Of a stretch of 64,000 nt of DNA, positions 17,360 through 26,085 are shown piece by piece (positions within the stretch are counted from its first letter, which is position 1; the number at the start of each line of letters is the position of its first letter). The notes below the pieces were generated by a model, which was not told where the DNA came from, ran no database searches, and saw only the letters and a program-made list of their open reading frames with translations. The DNA is from Pseudarthrobacter sp. W1I19 (GTDB taxonomy: Bacteria > Actinomycetota > Actinomycetes > Actinomycetales > Micrococcaceae): assembly GCF_030817835.1 (NCBI RefSeq), contig NZ_JAUSZR010000001.1, forward strand, positions 3,844,001 through 3,908,000, in the 5' to 3' direction. Made by a program: the position numbers and the translations under genes.

Positions 17360-19665
17360 GCATCGAAACCACCAAGAAGTTCAATATCGACACTGTCGAG
17401 AACGCCGCGAAAACCCCGGACACCGAACTGCCCTGGGCCGAGCTGGGCCTGAAGCAGAACGAGTTCGACGAGATCGTCAAGGTCCTGGGCCGCCGCCCCA
17501 CCGGCGCCGAGCTCGCCATGTACTCCGTCATGTGGAGCGAGCACTGCTCCTACAAGTCCTCCAAGAACCACCTGCGCCAGTTCGGCGAAAAGGTGACCCC
17601 GGAGATGAAGAAAGACATGCTGGTGGGCATCGGCGAAAACGCCGGCGTGACCAACCTTGGGGACGGCTGGGCCGTGACCTTCAAGATCGAATCGCACAAC
17701 TCGCCGTCGTTCGTTGAGCCCTACCAGGGCGCCGCAACCGGCATTGGCGGGATTGTCCGCGACATCATCTCCATGGGTGCCCGCCCCGTCGCCGTGATGG
17801 ACCCGCTGCGCTTCGGTGCCATCGACCACCCGGACACCGCACGCGTGATGCACGGTGCCGTGGCCGGCATCGGCGGCTACGGCAACTCTCTGGGCCTGCC
17901 GAACATCGGCGGCGAAATGGTCTTCGACTCCGTCTACCAGGGCAACCCGCTGGTCAACGCCCTCGCGGTTGGCGTCATGCGCCACGAGGACATCCGCCTC
18001 GCCAACGCCTCCGGCAAGGGCAACAAGGTGGTCCTGTTCGGTGCGCGCACCGGCGGTGACGGCATCGGCGGCGCGTCCGTCCTGGCCTCCGAGTCCTTCG
18101 ACGACACCAAGCCCTCCAAGCGCCCCGCGGTGCAGGTGGGCGACCCCTTCGCCGAGAAGGTGCTCATCGAGTGCTGCCTGGAGCTGTTCAAGGGCTCCCT
18201 GGTGGAAGGCATCCAGGACCTCGGCGCCGCCGGCATCTCCTGCGCCACCTCCGAACTGGCTTCCAACGGCGACGGCGGCATGCAGGTTGAGCTGACCTCC
18301 GTGCTGCTGCGCGACCCCACGCTGACCCCGGGTGAAATCCTGATGTCCGAGTCGCAGGAACGCATGATGGCCGTTGTCACGCCGGAGAACGTTGCGGCGT
18401 TCGAAGCCGTGATGGACAAATGGGCTGTTGAATACGCATGGCTGGGCGAGGTGACCGATACCGGCCGCCTCATCATCACCTGGGAAGGCGAGGTGATTGT
18501 CGATGTCGATCCCCGCACCGTGGCACACGACGGTCCCGTCTACGACCGCCCGTTCGCCCGTCCCGAGTGGCAGGACGCCGTGCAGGCCGATACCTTCACC
18601 GGTTCTGTGCAGGACGCCGGCCGGCCTTCCGCTCCTTCGGAGCTCGCGGCGGCAGTCACCGAACTGGTGGCATCGCCGAACATGTGCTCCAAGTCCTGGA
18701 TCACCAACCAGTACGACCGGTACGTTGGCGGCAACACCTCCATGGCGTTCCCGGACGACGCCGGCGTGGTGCGCGTGGATGAGGAAACCGGCCTGGGTGT
18801 TGCCCTGGCCACTGACGCCAACGGCCGCTACACCTACCTCGACCCGTACCACGGTGCGCAGCTGGCGCTGGCCGAGGCCTACCGGAACGTTGCCACCTCC
18901 GGCGCCGTTCCCATGGCCGTCAGCGACTGCCTGAACTTCGGTTCCCCCGAGGACCCCGACGTCATGTGGCAGCTGGCGGAGGCGATCCGCGGCCTGTCCG
19001 ATGCCTGCAAGGTGCTGGGCGTCCCCGTCACCGGCGGCAACGTCTCGCTGTACAACCAGACGGGCACCACGCCCATCCACCCCTCCCCGGTGGTGGCAGT
19101 GCTGGGCAAGCTCGACGACGTTGCCCGCCGCACGCCGTCGGGCTGGCGTGAGGACGGCCAGGCGATTTACCTCCTGGGCACCACCGCTGCCGAACTGGAC
19201 GGCTCCGAGTGGGCCAACATGCGCGGGCACCTGGGCGGCCAGCCGCCCAAGGTGGACCTCGACGCCGAACGTGCCCTGGGCGAGATCCTGATCAACGCAT
19301 CCCGCGACGGCATGATCGATTCGGCCCACGACCTCTCCGAAGGCGGCCTCGCGGCTGCCTTGGTGGAGTCCTCGCTGCGCTACGGCGTGGGTGCCCGAAT
19401 TGCACTGCAGGATGTCCTGGACCGGGACGGTGTGGACCTGTTCACGGCGCTCTTCTCCGAGTCCCAGGGCCGTGCCGTTGTAGGCGTTCCCCGTTCCGAG
19501 GAAGTCCGCTTCACGGACATGTGCACCGCCCGCGGCTTCGCGCATACCCGCATTGGTGTGGTGGATGCGGCCAGCGGCAAGCTGGAGATCAACGGTGTGG
19601 AGAGCCTGTCCCTGGACGCCCTCCGAGAGGCGCACGAAGGGACCCTGCCGAAGTACTTCGGCTAG
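17356..19665 (+). CDS. purL: Phosphoribosylformylglycinamidine synthase subunit PurL (small type)
   Basis: The ATP-dependent synthetase subunit turns FGAR plus ammonia into FGAM. At 769 residues it is the small PurL form, consistent with separate purS and purQ just upstream. Typical motifs are [74 protein letters not shown] and [16 protein letters not shown]. The GTG start at 17356 overlaps the purQ stop. No terminator is obvious; a short imperfect hairpin lies just after the stop. Confidence 0.97.
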   Translation: MSIETTKKFNIDTVENAAKTPDTELPWAELGLKQNEFDEIVKVLGRRPTGAELAMYSVMWSEHCSYKSSKNHLRQFGEKVTPEMKKDMLVGIGENAGVTNLGDGWAVTFKIESHNSPSFVEPYQGAATGIGGIVRDIISMGARPVAVMDPLRFGAIDHPDTARVMHGAVAGIGGYGNSLGLPNIGGEMVFDSVYQGNPLVNALAVGVMRHEDIRLANASGKGNKVVLFGARTGGDGIGGASVLASESFDDTKPSKRPAVQVGDPFAEKVLIECCLELFKGSLVEGIQDLGAAGISCATSELASNGDGGMQVELTSVLLRDPTLTPGEILMSESQERMMAVVTPENVAAFEAVMDKWAVEYAWLGEVTDTGRLIITWEGEVIVDVDPRTVAHDGPVYDRPFARPEWQDAVQADTFTGSVQDAGRPSAPSELAAAVTELVASPNMCSKSWITNQYDRYVGGNTSMAFPDDAGVVRVDEETGLGVALATDANGRYTYLDPYHGAQLALAEAYRNVATSGAVPMAVSDCLNFGSPEDPDVMWQLAEAIRGLSDACKVLGVPVTGGNVSLYNQTGTTPIHPSPVVAVLGKLDDVARRTPSGWREDGQAIYLLGTTAAELDGSEWANMRGHLGGQPPKVDLDAERALGEILINASRDGMIDSAHDLSEGGLAAALVESSLRYGVGARIALQDVLDRDGVDLFTALFSESQGRAVVGVPRSEEVRFTDMCTARGFAHTRIGVVDAASGKLEINGVESLSLDALREAHEGTLPKYFG

Positions 19666-19761
19666 CCCCTCCCACCGCGAATCCGCGGCGGATTCGGCAA
19701 ACACATCCCTGCCCAGGGGTGCGAATGTCCGGAACCGCCGCGGTTCGGCTTTAATCGTCCT

Positions 19762-20577
19762 ATGGGCAAGGTTGCAAAGTTCCTGGCTCTGCTGCTGTTG
19801 CCGTTCCTTGTTATGGTTGCCGCCGCCCCCACCCCGCCTCCAGCGGTAGAAGAATCGTACCCACACAGCATGGCGGACCTGGGTGATTCCATCACGCAAG
19901 CCAACAACGTATGCTGCAGCCAGGACGACCATCCGGAAAAATCCTGGGCAACAGGAGATGATACCGACGACGGCATGAGCAGCCATTATGAACGGCTGCT
20001 CCAATTGGCGCCCGGCATACGAGCACACAATTTCAACTACTCCGTCAGCGGGGCGAAGGCGTCCGATTTGCCCCGCCAGGTTTCTTCAGCGGCCAGACAA
20101 GGGGCTGGTTATGTCACCCTGCTGGTGGGTGCAAATGATCTGTGCACGCCTTCCGTGGAATCCATGACGTCAGTGGAAGAATTCCACTCTTATGTGGACC
20201 AGACATTGCAGACCTTGGAACAGATGCAGCCGCGGCCGCAGGTCTTCGTGGCGAGCATTCCCGACATCTACCAGCTGTGGAATGTCCTGCATGCGGATCC
20301 GGCTGCGAGGTCGGCCTGGTCTGACAGGGGTATCTGTCCGTCAATGCTCAGTGTCACTGCTACCGAGGAGACCCGCCAGCAGGTGGTTCAGCGCCACCTG
20401 GCCTTCAACGCCGTCCTCGCTGAAGCCTGCGCACAGCACACAAACTGCCGCACGGACGATTACGCCGTCTACAACTACCAGTTCAGCACTACTGATGTGA
20501 GCCGCCTGGACTACTTTCACCCGAGCCTCCAGGGCCAAGCAAAACTGGCTGAAATCACCTGGAACGCGGCCTGGTAG
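19762..20577 (+). CDS. Secreted SGNH/GDSL hydrolase
   Basis: The 271-residue protein has a signal peptide (KFLALLLLPFLVMVAAAP) and the blocks of SGNH esterases: block I LGDSIT with nucleophile Ser43, a Gly in NYSVSGAKASDL, block III LLVGANDLC, and block V DYFHPS with the catalytic Asp and His. Six or more Cys in the mature part suggest disulphides. The likely role is a lipase or acyl esterase outside the cell; substrate unknown. TTTAAT lies 12 nt before the ATG, with no ribosome binding site, which suggests a leaderless message. Confidence 0.88.
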   Translation: MGKVAKFLALLLLPFLVMVAAAPTPPPAVEESYPHSMADLGDSITQANNVCCSQDDHPEKSWATGDDTDDGMSSHYERLLQLAPGIRAHNFNYSVSGAKASDLPRQVSSAARQGAGYVTLLVGANDLCTPSVESMTSVEEFHSYVDQTLQTLEQMQPRPQVFVASIPDIYQLWNVLHADPAARSAWSDRGICPSMLSVTATEETRQQVVQRHLAFNAVLAEACAQHTNCRTDDYAVYNYQFSTTDVSRLDYFHPSLQGQAKLAEITWNAAW

Positions 20578-20611
20578 GTTTCGACAGGCTGGTTTCGACA
20601 GGCTCAACCCA
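20577..20611. repeat. Tandem GGTTTCGACAGGCT repeat, dispersed repeat family
   Basis: GGTTTCGACAGGCT occurs twice head to tail (20577-20590 and 20591-20604); the second copy continues CAACCCA. The same unit, with AAGCTCAACCACC, forms the long palindrome at 29689-29733. It lies between convergent genes. Confidence 0.7.
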
Positions 20612-20617
20612 CGGAGG

Positions 20618-20911
20618 TCAGTCTTCGCTGTGGAGCTCCCGCTGCCGAGCGCTGAGCAATTCGATTTCGGGGCGCCCTGCTACAAGGCGTTCGACGGCGG
20701 CCAGCACGTCCACGAGGTGGGCCCGGTCGGCTGCCACGAGGCCTGCACCCAACCGGGTGCGCCGGTACTGGTCGTGATCGCCCACCTCGGCGACGGAAAC
20801 GTCGAACCGGCGCTTCACTTCAGCAATCAGCGGCCTGACGACGGAGCGTTTTTCCTTGAGGCTCTGAACGTCGCCCAGAAGGATGTCGAATTCGATCCAG
20901 CCGATCCACAT
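20618..20911 (-). CDS. DUF503 (YlxP-like) protein
   Basis: The 97-residue protein matches DUF503: WIGWIEFDILLGDVQSLKEKRSVVRPLIAEVKRRFDVSVAEVGDHD. In other bacteria this family sits next to rbfA or infB; here it is instead the last gene of a four-gene overlapping operon. Its ATG overlaps the previous stop by one base (TGATG). Function unknown. Confidence 0.85.
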   Translation of the reverse strand: MWIGWIEFDILLGDVQSLKEKRSVVRPLIAEVKRRFDVSVAEVGDHDQYRRTRLGAGLVAADRAHLVDVLAAVERLVAGRPEIELLSARQRELHSED

Positions 20912-21228
20912 CAGATGGTGAGCTCCCCCATGCGGTCCCAGGCGTCGCCATCGAGCTGGCGGCTGATGATCCGGGGCGTTTCGGCGAGGGCCTGGGGCAT
21001 GTCTGCCATGGCCTGCTTGAAGTGTGGGCTGTTGACGTGGTGGCCGGCGGCATCGTCCTTGAAGGCTTCCACCAGGACGTACTCGTTCGGGTCCTCGAGG
21101 CTGCGGGACCAGTCAAACCAGAGGTTGCCCGGTTCCTGCCGCGTGGCCTGGGTGAAATCCGCCACCAGGGCGGGCCATCGCTCCGACCAATCGGGCTTGA
21201 CCTTGAATTTAGCGACGATAAAAATCAT
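20911..21228 (-). CDS. Putative quinol monooxygenase (ABM domain)
   Basis: A 105-residue ferredoxin-like protein of the antibiotic biosynthesis monooxygenase (YgiN-like) family: MIFIVAKFKVKPDWSERWPAL, FTQATRQEPGNLWFDWSRSLEDPNEYVLVEAF and HVNSPHFKQAM are characteristic. Its start overlaps the end of DUF1990 (ATGA) and its stop overlaps the DUF503 start. The substrate cannot be predicted. Confidence 0.85.
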   Translation of the reverse strand: MIFIVAKFKVKPDWSERWPALVADFTQATRQEPGNLWFDWSRSLEDPNEYVLVEAFKDDAAGHHVNSPHFKQAMADMPQALAETPRIISRQLDGDAWDRMGELTI

Positions 21229-21785
21229 GGGCGTAATCCTTCTGCAGCGAGTTGCCGTGCCCCTTCAATGTACCGGGATGTAACGTGGCGTTGCGCCGCC
21301 CGGGTCACCAGTCCCCCGGCCGCGTAGAACCAGTTGCCCGGCTTGCTGAACGCGCGAATGATCAGATGCACGTCGGCATTGCCGTTGATCTCCACCTCGA
21401 AGGATTCCTCGCCGCGGGCCGGGTGACCATGCAACGCCCCGTAGCCAAATCCAGCGGACTGCGGCACATCCGCCGGCAGCGGTTCGTGCACCCAGACCAC
21501 CTCGCAGGGTGCGTTCACCCGAAAAGGCCCGGCGCCGAAACCACTCACCACCCGCGCTCCCGGCACCACCTGTGGTGAATCCGTCCGGACGCGGAGGCCG
21601 GCACGCCGCTGGAGCTCCCAGGACAGAATGCCGGCGGCCACCCGCCTGTACACGGCAAAGCCGGTACCCAGCTGGACCTCTTCCAGCACCCCGGCGTACC
21701 CCTTCGGAACGGCCCCGTGTTCCGTTCCCCCAATGCCGGGGTATCCAAGGTCATGCCGCGTGCCCTGAGGAAGCCACTTGGCCAT
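21225..21785 (-). CDS. DUF1990 family protein
   Basis: About 186 residues. Family marks are WELQRRAGLRVRTDSPQVVPGARV, CEVVWVHEPLPADVPQSAGFGYGALHGHPARGEESF and RAFSKPGNWFYAAGGLVTRAAQ. The ATG at 21785 overlaps the stop of the upstream MmcQ-like gene; a longer frame reaching 21824 is rejected because it would read through that gene. Function unknown; plant homologues are small lipid-binding-like proteins. Confidence 0.85.
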   Translation of the reverse strand: MAKWLPQGTRHDLGYPGIGGTEHGAVPKGYAGVLEEVQLGTGFAVYRRVAAGILSWELQRRAGLRVRTDSPQVVPGARVVSGFGAGPFRVNAPCEVVWVHEPLPADVPQSAGFGYGALHGHPARGEESFEVEINGNADVHLIIRAFSKPGNWFYAAGGLVTRAAQRHVTSRYIEGARQLAAEGLRP

Positions 21786-22201
21786 CACTGTTCGACGCCC
21801 CTGGAGCCGGCAAGACGGGCCCAACCGAGCTGCTCCTGCTGTTTCCTGGTCAGCCCTGCCACCACCAGGTCGTAGGAGTCCTCAACCATGTCGCGGATCA
21901 TGTCATCCTGCAGGGCCCCGTCAAGGCGGACCCCGTTCCAGTGCGTCTTGTTCATGTGCCATGCGCCGGTGATTTCCGGGTGTGCGGCGCGGAGCTGCAC
22001 GGCAAGGTTGGGCTCACATTTGAGGTTCACGTACCAGTCCCGGAGGTCCATTGCGGAGAGTGCAAAAAGCTTGGCCTCATGCCGGGCTCCCCCGGCGATG
22101 TTGGCGCGGACCTTGAACACGGCGGTCTCCGGCCCGAACGGATAATCCTCGAACGCGCCGGGAAACGAGAGGCAGATCTTCCTCAATGCAGCAGGGTCCA
22201 T
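21785..22201 (-). CDS. MmcQ/YjbR family DNA-binding-like protein
   Basis: The 138-residue protein shows the YjbR/CyaY-like fold pattern: CLSFPGAFEDYPFGPETAVFKV, KLFALSAMDLRDWYVNLKCEPNLAVQLR and HMNKTHWNGVRLDG. It is the first gene of the overlapping unit MmcQ-DUF1990-ABM-DUF503 and is divergent from the 2OG oxygenase, with 45 nt between the starts. The family's biochemical role is not established. Confidence 0.85.
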   Translation of the reverse strand: MDPAALRKICLSFPGAFEDYPFGPETAVFKVRANIAGGARHEAKLFALSAMDLRDWYVNLKCEPNLAVQLRAAHPEITGAWHMNKTHWNGVRLDGALQDDMIRDMVEDSYDLVVAGLTRKQQEQLGWARLAGSRGVEQ

Positions 22202-22246
22202 GCAGGAAGCCTATAAAGCCGGCTGCCACGGTGCTAGTCTGCGAGG

Positions 22247-23275
22247 ATGTCACATGATCAGGGGGCCATTCCTGTTCTGGACCTGGCCACGGCCCGGCAA
22301 TCCGATGGGTCATTCAATCCGGAGTTCATCGAGCAGCTGCGCCACGCAACGCACCATGTGGGTTTCTTCCAAATCACCGGTTACGGTGCGTCCCCCGGCC
22401 AGCCGGAACTCCTGCTGGACCTTATCAGGCGGTTCTTTGCGCTGCCGCTGGAGGAACGGATGAAGCTGGACAACCGGCTCTCTCCGCACTTCCGCGGATA
22501 CACGCGGATGGGCACCGAGGTGACCCAGGGCCGTGCGGATGCCCGGGAGCAAATCGACTATTCGCCCGAACGCGAGCCTGTCACGGACTATCCCGACGAC
22601 AAGCCTTACTGGCTGCTCCAAGGCCCGAACCTGTGGCCCGAAGACTCCTTCCCGGAACTCAAGCCTGCCGCAATGGAATGGGCGGAACTGATGTCCCGGG
22701 TAGGAATGGAATTGCTCCGGGCCATCGCGGTCTCACTGAAACTGCCCGAAGACTACTTCGACGAGCCCTTCCAGGGTTCCCCGGCCTGGATGGGAAAGCT
22801 GGTTCACTACGTGGGCGGGGTCGTGGAGGCCGCAGGCGACCAGGGCGTGGGCTCCCACGCGGACTACGGGTTCGTCACCCTCCTGCTGCAGGACGATATC
22901 GGCGGGCTGGAGGTCCTTCCGCCCGGGGCCAGTGAATGGGCGCCCGTAGAGCCGATCCCCGGAGCCCTGGTGGTGAACCTTGGCGAGATGCTCGAAGTCG
23001 CGACCGAAGGCTACCTCGTGGCCACGATTCACCGGGTCCAGGCGCCGCCACTGGGCGTGGACAGGTATTCGGTCCCGTTCTTCTGGTCGCCCCGCCTCGA
23101 CGCCGTCATCGATCCCGTCCCCCTGCCGCCGGAGCTCAAGGCGGAAGCGCGAGGCATCACTGACGATCCCGCCAACCCGCTGTTGGCTTCCTACGGGATG
23201 AATATGCTCAAAGGCAGGATGCGGGCACACCCGGACGTCACGGAACGGCACTATCCGGAACTCCTGACACGCTGA
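22247..23275 (+). CDS. 2-oxoglutarate/Fe(II) oxygenase, isopenicillin N synthase family
   Basis: The 342-residue enzyme has the DIOX_N segment (PVLDLATARQSDGSFNPEFIEQLRHATHHVGFFQITGYG) and the 2OG-FeII domain. The iron ligands are the His and Asp of VGSHADYGFVTLL and the His of VATIHRVQAP; the 2-oxoglutarate binding Arg-x-Ser is in DRYSVPFFW. Substrates of this family range from amino acids to hormones, so none is assigned. TAGTCT at 22235 lies 12 nt before the ATG, indicating a leaderless start. Confidence 0.88.
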   Translation: MSHDQGAIPVLDLATARQSDGSFNPEFIEQLRHATHHVGFFQITGYGASPGQPELLLDLIRRFFALPLEERMKLDNRLSPHFRGYTRMGTEVTQGRADAREQIDYSPEREPVTDYPDDKPYWLLQGPNLWPEDSFPELKPAAMEWAELMSRVGMELLRAIAVSLKLPEDYFDEPFQGSPAWMGKLVHYVGGVVEAAGDQGVGSHADYGFVTLLLQDDIGGLEVLPPGASEWAPVEPIPGALVVNLGEMLEVATEGYLVATIHRVQAPPLGVDRYSVPFFWSPRLDAVIDPVPLPPELKAEARGITDDPANPLLASYGMNMLKGRMRAHPDVTERHYPELLTR

Positions 23276-23287
23276 ACCGGCAAGCCG

Positions 23288-23713
23288 TCAGAGGTTGTAT
23301 TTCCAGGCCTGCTGCGCGGGGCAGGTGTCCATCACAACGTCCAGCCCGGCAGCCTTGGCCCGTTCCGCCGCGGCCTCGTCGATGACACCCAGCTGCAGCC
23401 ACACCGCTTTCGCTCCCACCGCGATGGCCTGGTCCACCACGTCCCCCACCTTCTGCGAGTTCACAAAACAGTCCACGACGTCGATGGGATGCTTTTCCGG
23501 CGGGATGTCACCGAGGCTCCGGTAGCCTGGTTCCCCGTGGACTGCTTCGCCCGGAAGGTTGACGGGGATAATCTCCATTCCCAGCCGGTCCCGGATAAAA
23601 AGCGAGGTGTCGTAGGCGGCACGCCACTCATTCCTGGTGAGGCCCACGATGGCCCAGCGGCCTTTGGTCCGCATCAGGCGTTCGACAACGGCAGGATCAT
23701 TTTTGTGGCCCAT
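23288..23713 (-). CDS. CoA-binding domain protein (YccU-like)
   Basis: The 141-residue Rossmann-fold protein resembles the free-standing CoA-binding family: WAIVGLTRNEWRAAYDTSLFIRDRLGMEIIPVNLPGEAVHGEPGYRSLGDIP, then VDVVDCFVNSQKVGDVVDQAI and VWLQLGV. It may bind CoA or a nucleotide; no catalytic residues are visible. It is convergent with the oxygenase (12 nt apart). Confidence 0.85.
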   Translation of the reverse strand: MGHKNDPAVVERLMRTKGRWAIVGLTRNEWRAAYDTSLFIRDRLGMEIIPVNLPGEAVHGEPGYRSLGDIPPEKHPIDVVDCFVNSQKVGDVVDQAIAVGAKAVWLQLGVIDEAAAERAKAAGLDVVMDTCPAQQAWKYNL

Positions 23714-23737
23714 GCGCTTAGCCTACGTCGCCCGCCG

Positions 23738-24580
23738 CTACTGGTTGAACTTCTGCAGCCAGCTGTTGCCGGGGATGGCCTTCAGGGCCTGGCCGGCAGT
23801 GTCCGCCGTCCCCTGCAAAGTCCCACCGGCCACATGGGCCAGCACACCCGGCACGGCATCACCAACCTTGCCCGGCACATCGGAACCGACTTGGCCGTCC
23901 TGCCCCACGGCATGCTCCGGCTGCCCGCCCGCCTTCCCCGTGGCGGCAGCACCGGCGTCGTTTCCGGTCTCTTTCGCAACGCCCTGCCCCGCGGCGGCCG
24001 GACCGCTCCCCTTCACGCCGGAGGCGGGCGCGGCCGGGACGCCGGCGGAGTCCGGGCCGCGGCGGGGACCAGGCGGATTCTCCACAGTGCCGGCAGTGGC
24101 GGGTTGGCTGTCAGAGGCATCGCCGGCATCCGGTTCAGAAGCTTTCACTTCAGCGCCACTGCTGCCGGACAGAGCCGTTGAATGCAGCCCTGTTCCGAGG
24201 GCCTGCGGCGCCGGAAGACTCCAGGCGGGCGCCCAGTCCTTGAGCATGTGCTGGATGGAGAGGTTGCCCGCCTGCCCTGGAGGGGCCGTGCTGGCGGCAA
24301 CCCCGCCCGCACCCATCCCCATCCCCGCTATCAGGGCAAGCCCCACCACCGTGGGCCGGTGCGCGCGGAGCCATCGGCGCCGCCCCAACTCGTCCCGCAC
24401 TGGCCCTTCGTTGTCTCCGGCCAGCAGCGCGGCAAGTTCGCCGGACGGGACGGGTGCGGGCAGCGACGCCAGGGATCCCAGCGAGAGGAGAGCGGAGCGA
24501 AGCGAGTCATCCTGCCCGAATCCGGCGTCAAGGAGCATCTCCTCCACGGTGTCCGGCAACACGTTGGTTTGCGGTGTCAT
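23738..24580 (-). CDS. Membrane protein partner of the ECF sigma factor (putative anti-sigma factor)
   Basis: The 280-residue protein has a cytoplasmic N-terminus of about 70 residues, one membrane helix (TVVGLALIAGMGMGAGGVAA) and a long Ala/Gly/Pro-rich extracytoplasmic tail ending in a small hydrophobic region. It overlaps the sigma gene by 4 nt, the arrangement of sigma/anti-sigma pairs. It lacks the zinc motif HxxxCxxC of the usual anti-sigma domain, so the assignment rests on topology and context only. Confidence 0.65.
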   Translation of the reverse strand: MTPQTNVLPDTVEEMLLDAGFGQDDSLRSALLSLGSLASLPAPVPSGELAALLAGDNEGPVRDELGRRRWLRAHRPTVVGLALIAGMGMGAGGVAASTAPPGQAGNLSIQHMLKDWAPAWSLPAPQALGTGLHSTALSGSSGAEVKASEPDAGDASDSQPATAGTVENPPGPRRGPDSAGVPAAPASGVKGSGPAAAGQGVAKETGNDAGAAATGKAGGQPEHAVGQDGQVGSDVPGKVGDAVPGVLAHVAGGTLQGTADTAGQALKAIPGNSWLQKFNQ

Positions 24581-25149
24581 GGCCTCAAGTACTCCTTCAC
24601 TGCCGAAAGTTCCCGGAGCTTGCCCAGCGCCCGCCGCTGCAGCTGCTTGACGGCACCCGGGCTTTTGCCCATGGCGTCGGCTGACTGCTCCACGGTGAGC
24701 CCGGCCACGAGGCGCAGGGACAGGACCTCCCGCTGGTCCTGGGGCAACCCGTCCAGCAGGTCCAGGACTTCCCGCGGGGAGATGCGTTCGAGGGCTTCCG
24801 CTTCGGCGGAGGAGTCTTCCCGCTGGTCAAGCTCGGGCTCGAAAGGCAGCTTGGCGGGTGTGCGGCTTTGGCGCCGGTGGTCGTCCACCATCCGGGCGTG
24901 GGCCACCGAGAAGATCAACGTGCGCAGCCCGGCGGTACCCCCGTGAATGGTGCCAAGCCGCGGCAGGACGGAGAGGAACACTTCCTGCATGGCCGCCTCC
25001 GGATCCTCGACTCCCCGCGCGGTGAGATAGCCCAGGACCTGTGACGCATATGTCCGGTAGACGACGCTGAAGACGGGCGACCCGGCGGAGTGGTCGCCGA
25101 AGTCCTGGTCTGTCAGTGCATCAATCACGGACGTAGTGCTTTCGGTCAA
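24577..25149 (-). CDS. RNA polymerase ECF-type sigma factor
   Basis: The 190-residue protein shows region 2 (FSVVYRTYASQVLGYLTARGVEDPEAAMQEVFLSVLPRL and RTLIFSVAHARMVDDHRRQ) and region 4 (DLLDGLPQDQREVLSLRLVAGLTVEQSADAMGKSPGAVKQLQRRALGKLREL). The frame opens with TTG at 25149; GTG at 25128 is an alternative, so the start is uncertain. Together with the overlapping membrane gene it probably answers a cell-envelope or extracellular cue. The 265-nt gap upstream holds a hairpin of the neighbouring gene. Confidence 0.88.
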   Translation of the reverse strand: MTESTTSVIDALTDQDFGDHSAGSPVFSVVYRTYASQVLGYLTARGVEDPEAAMQEVFLSVLPRLGTIHGGTAGLRTLIFSVAHARMVDDHRRQSRTPAKLPFEPELDQREDSSAEAEALERISPREVLDLLDGLPQDQREVLSLRLVAGLTVEQSADAMGKSPGAVKQLQRRALGKLRELSAVKEYLRP

Positions 25150-25291
25150 AGAAGGGCTACTGAGGGGAAAGGCTGAATCCGGTTCACGGAATGCCTTTTC
25201 CCCGCATCACTTTACCCTTCGGTAACCACTGCCCGGATGCACCACGCGTTGACGCTGCAACCGTCGCATTCCCGCCCCGGACATTGAAAGA

Positions 25292-25331
25292 GCCGGCCTG
25301 GAACGTGATGGGGGACAAGTTCCAGGCCGGC
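25292..25331 (-). terminator. Hairpin downstream of the DUF1508 gene
   Basis: GCCGGCCTGGAAC (25292-25304) pairs perfectly with GTTCCAGGCCGGC (25319-25331) around a 14-nt loop. There is no T-run, so termination is inferred from position. Confidence 0.5.
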
Positions 25332-25414
25332 GCTACACAGGGGTAATCGCTCCGGGCACGCCAAGGGTTACGCCCTGGGGCAAAAACTTTAGGAAATTTT
25401 TTACGGGCCCTTTT

Positions 25415-25768
25415 TCAGCGGGCCGCAGCCGTCACCCAACGGGGCCGGCTTCCCTGCCTGCGGGGACCGTTGGCCAAGCTGAAAGTGTGCCCGGAGGCGG
25501 GCACGCGCCGGTCGTCGCAGTCGTCCTGGACGGTTGCGGCAGCCGAGGCCGGAACTGCAGCAGGCGGCTGGCGCGCCACCGTGCCGGCCGGGCACAGATC
25601 GGTCACCAGTCCGGTGCCCGCGCATTCCCGGACTGCGGCAATCCCGGCAGCGAGGGCGGTTTTGCTGTCAAAGGGGCCCGAGATGGCCATGATGGTGCCA
25701 TCCGGTGCAAGGAGTCGGAACCTGAAAAAGGAATCGTGGTCAACAAACGCTTCGAACTTACCGGCCAT
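25415..25768 (-). CDS. DUF1508 (YegP-like) protein with unusual tail
   Basis: The first 55 residues match the YegP family: GKFEAFVDHDSFFRFRLLAPDGTIMAISGPFDSKTALAAGIAAVRECA. The remaining 60 residues are a Pro/Ala-rich and then basic tail not expected in the family. An AAGGA site precedes the ATG. Function unknown; YegP proteins are often stress-related. Confidence 0.75.
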   Translation of the reverse strand: MAGKFEAFVDHDSFFRFRLLAPDGTIMAISGPFDSKTALAAGIAAVRECAGTGLVTDLCPAGTVARQPPAAVPASAAATVQDDCDDRRVPASGHTFSLANGPRRQGSRPRWVTAAAR

Positions 25769-25951
25769 AACAAATCCTTCCGTTCTGCGGGTCCGTGTCC
25801 GTGGGCGCCATTGCCTCCGGCCGGTCCGGGCGCATCACTGCCCCTTATTCCCGCGGGTCTGGTCGAACGATTGGTGATCGGGTCACCGGGTGTACCAACG
25901 AGTCTCTCCGGTACGCCCTCAACCCCGCAAGACCTAAGGCGTTAACCGTGT

Positions 25952-25970
25952 GTAAATTGCTGTAATTTAC
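25952..25970. promoter_or_regulatory. AT-rich inverted repeat in a 317-nt gap
   Basis: GTAAATT (25952-25958) and AATTTAC (25964-25970) are perfect inverted repeats 5 nt apart, in an AT-rich patch of a GC-rich region. The gap 25769-26085 has no convincing gene; it holds this site and, at its right end, the purA terminator. It could be an operator for the DUF1508 gene, about 180 nt away. Confidence 0.35.
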
Positions 25971-26014
25971 CTGCACAACGCCAGCGGCGGGCCACCTCTG
26001 AAGGTGACCCTCCC

Positions 26015-26061
26015 CGCTACCTCCCCAATCTCGCAAGCTCGATTGGGGCCCCTCGGTAGCG
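26015..26061 (-). terminator. Two-part hairpin after purA
   Basis: CCCCAATC (26023-26030) pairs with GATTGGGG (26041-26048), enclosed by an outer pair CGCTACC (26015-26021) and GGTAGCG (26055-26061). It lies 25 nt past the purA stop; there is no T-run. Confidence 0.6.
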
Positions 26062-26085
26062 TGGGCCCAGCCGTGGTCCCATATG

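Noticed and set aside
17149..20028. A 959-codon open frame on the minus strand across purQ, purL and the SGNH gene
   Set aside because: It is antisense to clearly identified genes, His/Gly/Val-rich as expected for the mirror of GC-rich codons, and matches no family.
25845..26036. A 63-codon frame on the minus strand in the gap between the DUF1508 gene and purA
   Set aside because: No ribosome binding site, no family, and it runs across a palindrome; treated as noncoding.
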